DNA from: Pseudomonadota bacterium
GTDB taxonomy: Bacteria; Pseudomonadota; Gammaproteobacteria; Burkholderiales; Thiobacillaceae
DNA length: 5,684 nucleotides
Reading direction: 5' to 3'
NCBI GenBank assembly: GCA_021802595.1
Contig: JAJZRT010000278.1
Span: forward strand, 1 to 5,684
The position numbers were made by a program, and so were the translations under genes. The notes beneath the pieces are model-generated. The model saw nothing but the letters and a program-made list of their open reading frames with translations. It was not told the DNA's origin and searched no databases. This document shows, piece after piece, positions 4,166 to 5,684 of this stretch (positions within the stretch are counted from its first letter, which is position 1; the number at the start of each line of letters is the position of its first letter).

Positions 4166-5684
4166 ATGCCGCATGACCACAAAACCTCGCGTCGCCAGTT
4201 CATCAAGTCCTCCAGCCTGCTCATTGGTGCGGCCGCCCTGCCCGGAGTCGCGACGCGCCCGGCGCAGGCGGCCCCGGCGGTCATTACGCTGGAGGGTGCC
4301 CAGCCGCAACTCGCGCAAGGCATTCAGATCGGCGACGTGCACGCCGAGCGCGCGCTCATCTGGAGCCGTTCCGATCGCCCGGCGCGGATGTGGGTGGAAT
4401 ACGCCCTGGATCCCGCCTTCACCAGCCCAACCCGTGTGCGCGGCCCCTATGCCCTGGAAACGAGCGACTACACGGCGCGCCTGGACCTCACGGGCCTGCC
4501 GTCCGGCCGGGAAGTGTTCGTGCGCGTACAGTTCCAGGATCTGTCCAATGAGCGCGTGATGAGCGAGGCAGTGGTCGGACATTTCCGCACCGCGCCGGAA
4601 GAAGCGCGCGACATCCGTTTCCTGTGGTCCGGCGATACCGCCGGTCAGGGATGGGGTATCAACCCGGAATTCGGGGGCATGAAGATCTACGAATCCATGC
4701 GTCAGACCGGGCCGGATTTCTTCATTCACTGCGGGGACAACATCTACGCCGACGGTCCGATCAAGGAATATCAGAACGCGGAGAATGGATTGGTCTGGCA
4801 CAACATCGTGACGCCGGAAGTCTCCAAGGTCGCCGAGACGCTGGACGAATTCCGCGGCCGCTACAAGTACAACCTGCTGGACGACAATGTGCGTCGCTTC
4901 AACGCCGAAGTGCCGCAGATCTGGCAGTGGGACGACCACGAGGTGATGAACAACTGGTCCGACTCCAAGGACCTGTCCGGCGATGCGCGTTACACGGAGA
5001 AGAATGCCCCCTTGCTGTTCGCGCGCGGCAGCCACGCCTTCCTCGAATATGCGCCGATGCGCTATGCCGGCGTGGAGGAGAGCGAGCGCGTTTATCGCCA
5101 CATTCCCTACGGCAGGCTGCTGGATGTGTTCGTGCTCGACATGCGCAGCTACCGCGGCCCCAACACCTATAACCGCCAGACGGCCCCCGGCCCGGACACC
5201 GCCTACCTGGGCGCAGAACAGATGGCATGGCTCAAGCGCAAGCTGCGCGAGTCCGACGCGGTGTGGAAAGTCATCGCCGCCGACATGCCGCTCGGTCTCA
5301 ACGTGGGCGACGGCGTCGATGCCCAGAACCGGCCGCGCTGGGAAAATTCGTCCAACGGCGACGGGCCGGCGCTCGGCCGCGAATTCGAGATCGCCGACCT
5401 CCTGCGCCACATCAAGCGGCAGAAGGTGAAAAACGTGGTGTGGTTTACCGCCGACGTACACTACTGCGCCGCGCATTACTACGACCCGAACAAGGCGCAG
5501 TTCCAGGACTTCGAACCATTCTGGGAATTCGTCACCGGTCCCCTCAACGCGGGCAGCTTCGGCCCCAATACCCTGGACGACACCTTCGGCCCGCAGGTGG
5601 TGTTCCAGAAATTTCCGCCCGCGCCCAATTACTCACCCTTCGCCGGGCTCCAGTTCTTCGGCCAGGTCGACATCGACGGCCGTA
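4166..5684 (+). CDS. phoD: PhoD-family alkaline phosphatase, Tat-exported (3' end missing)
   Basis: The ATG at 4166 follows AGGAGG (4151-4156) by nine bases, and 506 codons are open to the window edge, so the C-terminus is cut off. PhoD enzymes release phosphate from mono- and diesters outside the cytoplasm. Residues 8-14 (SRRQFIK) are a twin-arginine motif, followed by a hydrophobic stretch and AQA at 33-35, so export is by Tat, folded with its metals. A PhoD_N Fn3-like domain spans about 48-143. The metallophosphatase domain from about 149 has SGD (155-157), HCGDNIYAD (188-196, Asp191, Asn192, Tyr194), WDDHEV (255-260), LDMRSYRG (324-331) and TADVHYCAAH (428-437, Asp430, His432). The 'FASC' segment that provides an iron-binding Cys in B. 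subtilis PhoD, from memory, reads FLWSGDTAGQG here, so the metal centre may differ. Translation is uninterrupted. Specificity for mono- versus diesters cannot be read from the sequence. Confidence 0.9.
   Translation, partial: MPHDHKTSRRQFIKSSSLLIGAAALPGVATRPAQAAPAVITLEGAQPQLAQGIQIGDVHAERALIWSRSDRPARMWVEYALDPAFTSPTRVRGPYALETSDYTARLDLTGLPSGREVFVRVQFQDLSNERVMSEAVVGHFRTAPEEARDIRFLWSGDTAGQGWGINPEFGGMKIYESMRQTGPDFFIHCGDNIYADGPIKEYQNAENGLVWHNIVTPEVSKVAETLDEFRGRYKYNLLDDNVRRFNAEVPQIWQWDDHEVMNNWSDSKDLSGDARYTEKNAPLLFARGSHAFLEYAPMRYAGVEESERVYRHIPYGRLLDVFVLDMRSYRGPNTYNRQTAPGPDTAYLGAEQMAWLKRKLRESDAVWKVIAADMPLGLNVGDGVDAQNRPRWENSSNGDGPALGREFEIADLLRHIKRQKVKNVVWFTADVHYCAAHYYDPNKAQFQDFEPFWEFVTGPLNAGSFGPNTLDDTFGPQVVFQKFPPAPNYSPFAGLQFFGQVDIDGR

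Noticed and set aside
4130..5476. 448-codon frame on the - strand opposite phoD
   Set aside because: It is a mirror of the strongly biased codons of phoD. It has low-complexity Val/Ala/Gly/His composition and no domain, whereas the + strand frame has a Tat signal and all PhoD motifs.

Overview
The window is GC-rich, with strong G/C preference at third codon positions, and comes from a proteobacterium. A Betaproteobacterium (Rhodocyclales/Burkholderiales-like) is the best guess. The grounds are the hscA-fdx order of an ISC iron-sulfur operon, an Fdx very close to the E. coli type, and a 'TTCGGGCTGAGC...GTCGAA' palindromic repeat of a kind familiar from beta- and some gamma- and alphaproteobacterial genomes. 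The assignment is an inference; no rRNA or species marker is present.

Layout. (1) 1-553, + strand: the last 69 codons of hscA (ISC co-chaperone), then fdx (ISC [2Fe-2S] ferredoxin) two bases later. This is the end of an isc operon, and no iscX follows directly. (2) 554-727: an intergenic spacer dominated by an imperfect inverted repeat of REP/interspersed type. (3) 728-1840, + strand: a complete alanine dehydrogenase (ald) with its catalytic and NAD-binding residues. (4) 1841-1954: a short convergent gap with a GC-only hairpin. (5) 1955-3748, - strand: a complete Sec-exported UshA/5'-nucleotidase-type metallophosphatase. (6) 3749-4165: a 417-bp divergent control region. It holds two candidate promoters with 11-bp-spaced heptamer repeats resembling Pho boxes, one facing each way, plus a perfect 15-bp palindrome and a 17-bp-stem imperfect hairpin in the leader of the right-hand gene. 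(7) 4166-5684, + strand: a PhoD-family phosphatase with a twin-arginine (Tat) signal, running off the right edge.

How the parts fit. hscA/fdx serve cytoplasmic Fe-S cluster assembly. ald links alanine to pyruvate and ammonium using NAD. The two divergent phosphatases would both act outside the cytoplasm, one exported unfolded by Sec and one folded with its metals by Tat. Together they look like a phosphate-scavenging pair. The shared control region with Pho-box-like repeats suggests, but does not prove, control by PhoB or another OmpR-family regulator. Every gene belongs to a known family and I see no clearly new system. The least explained part is the control region between the two phosphatase genes, followed by the altered first metal-binding motif of the PhoD-like enzyme.
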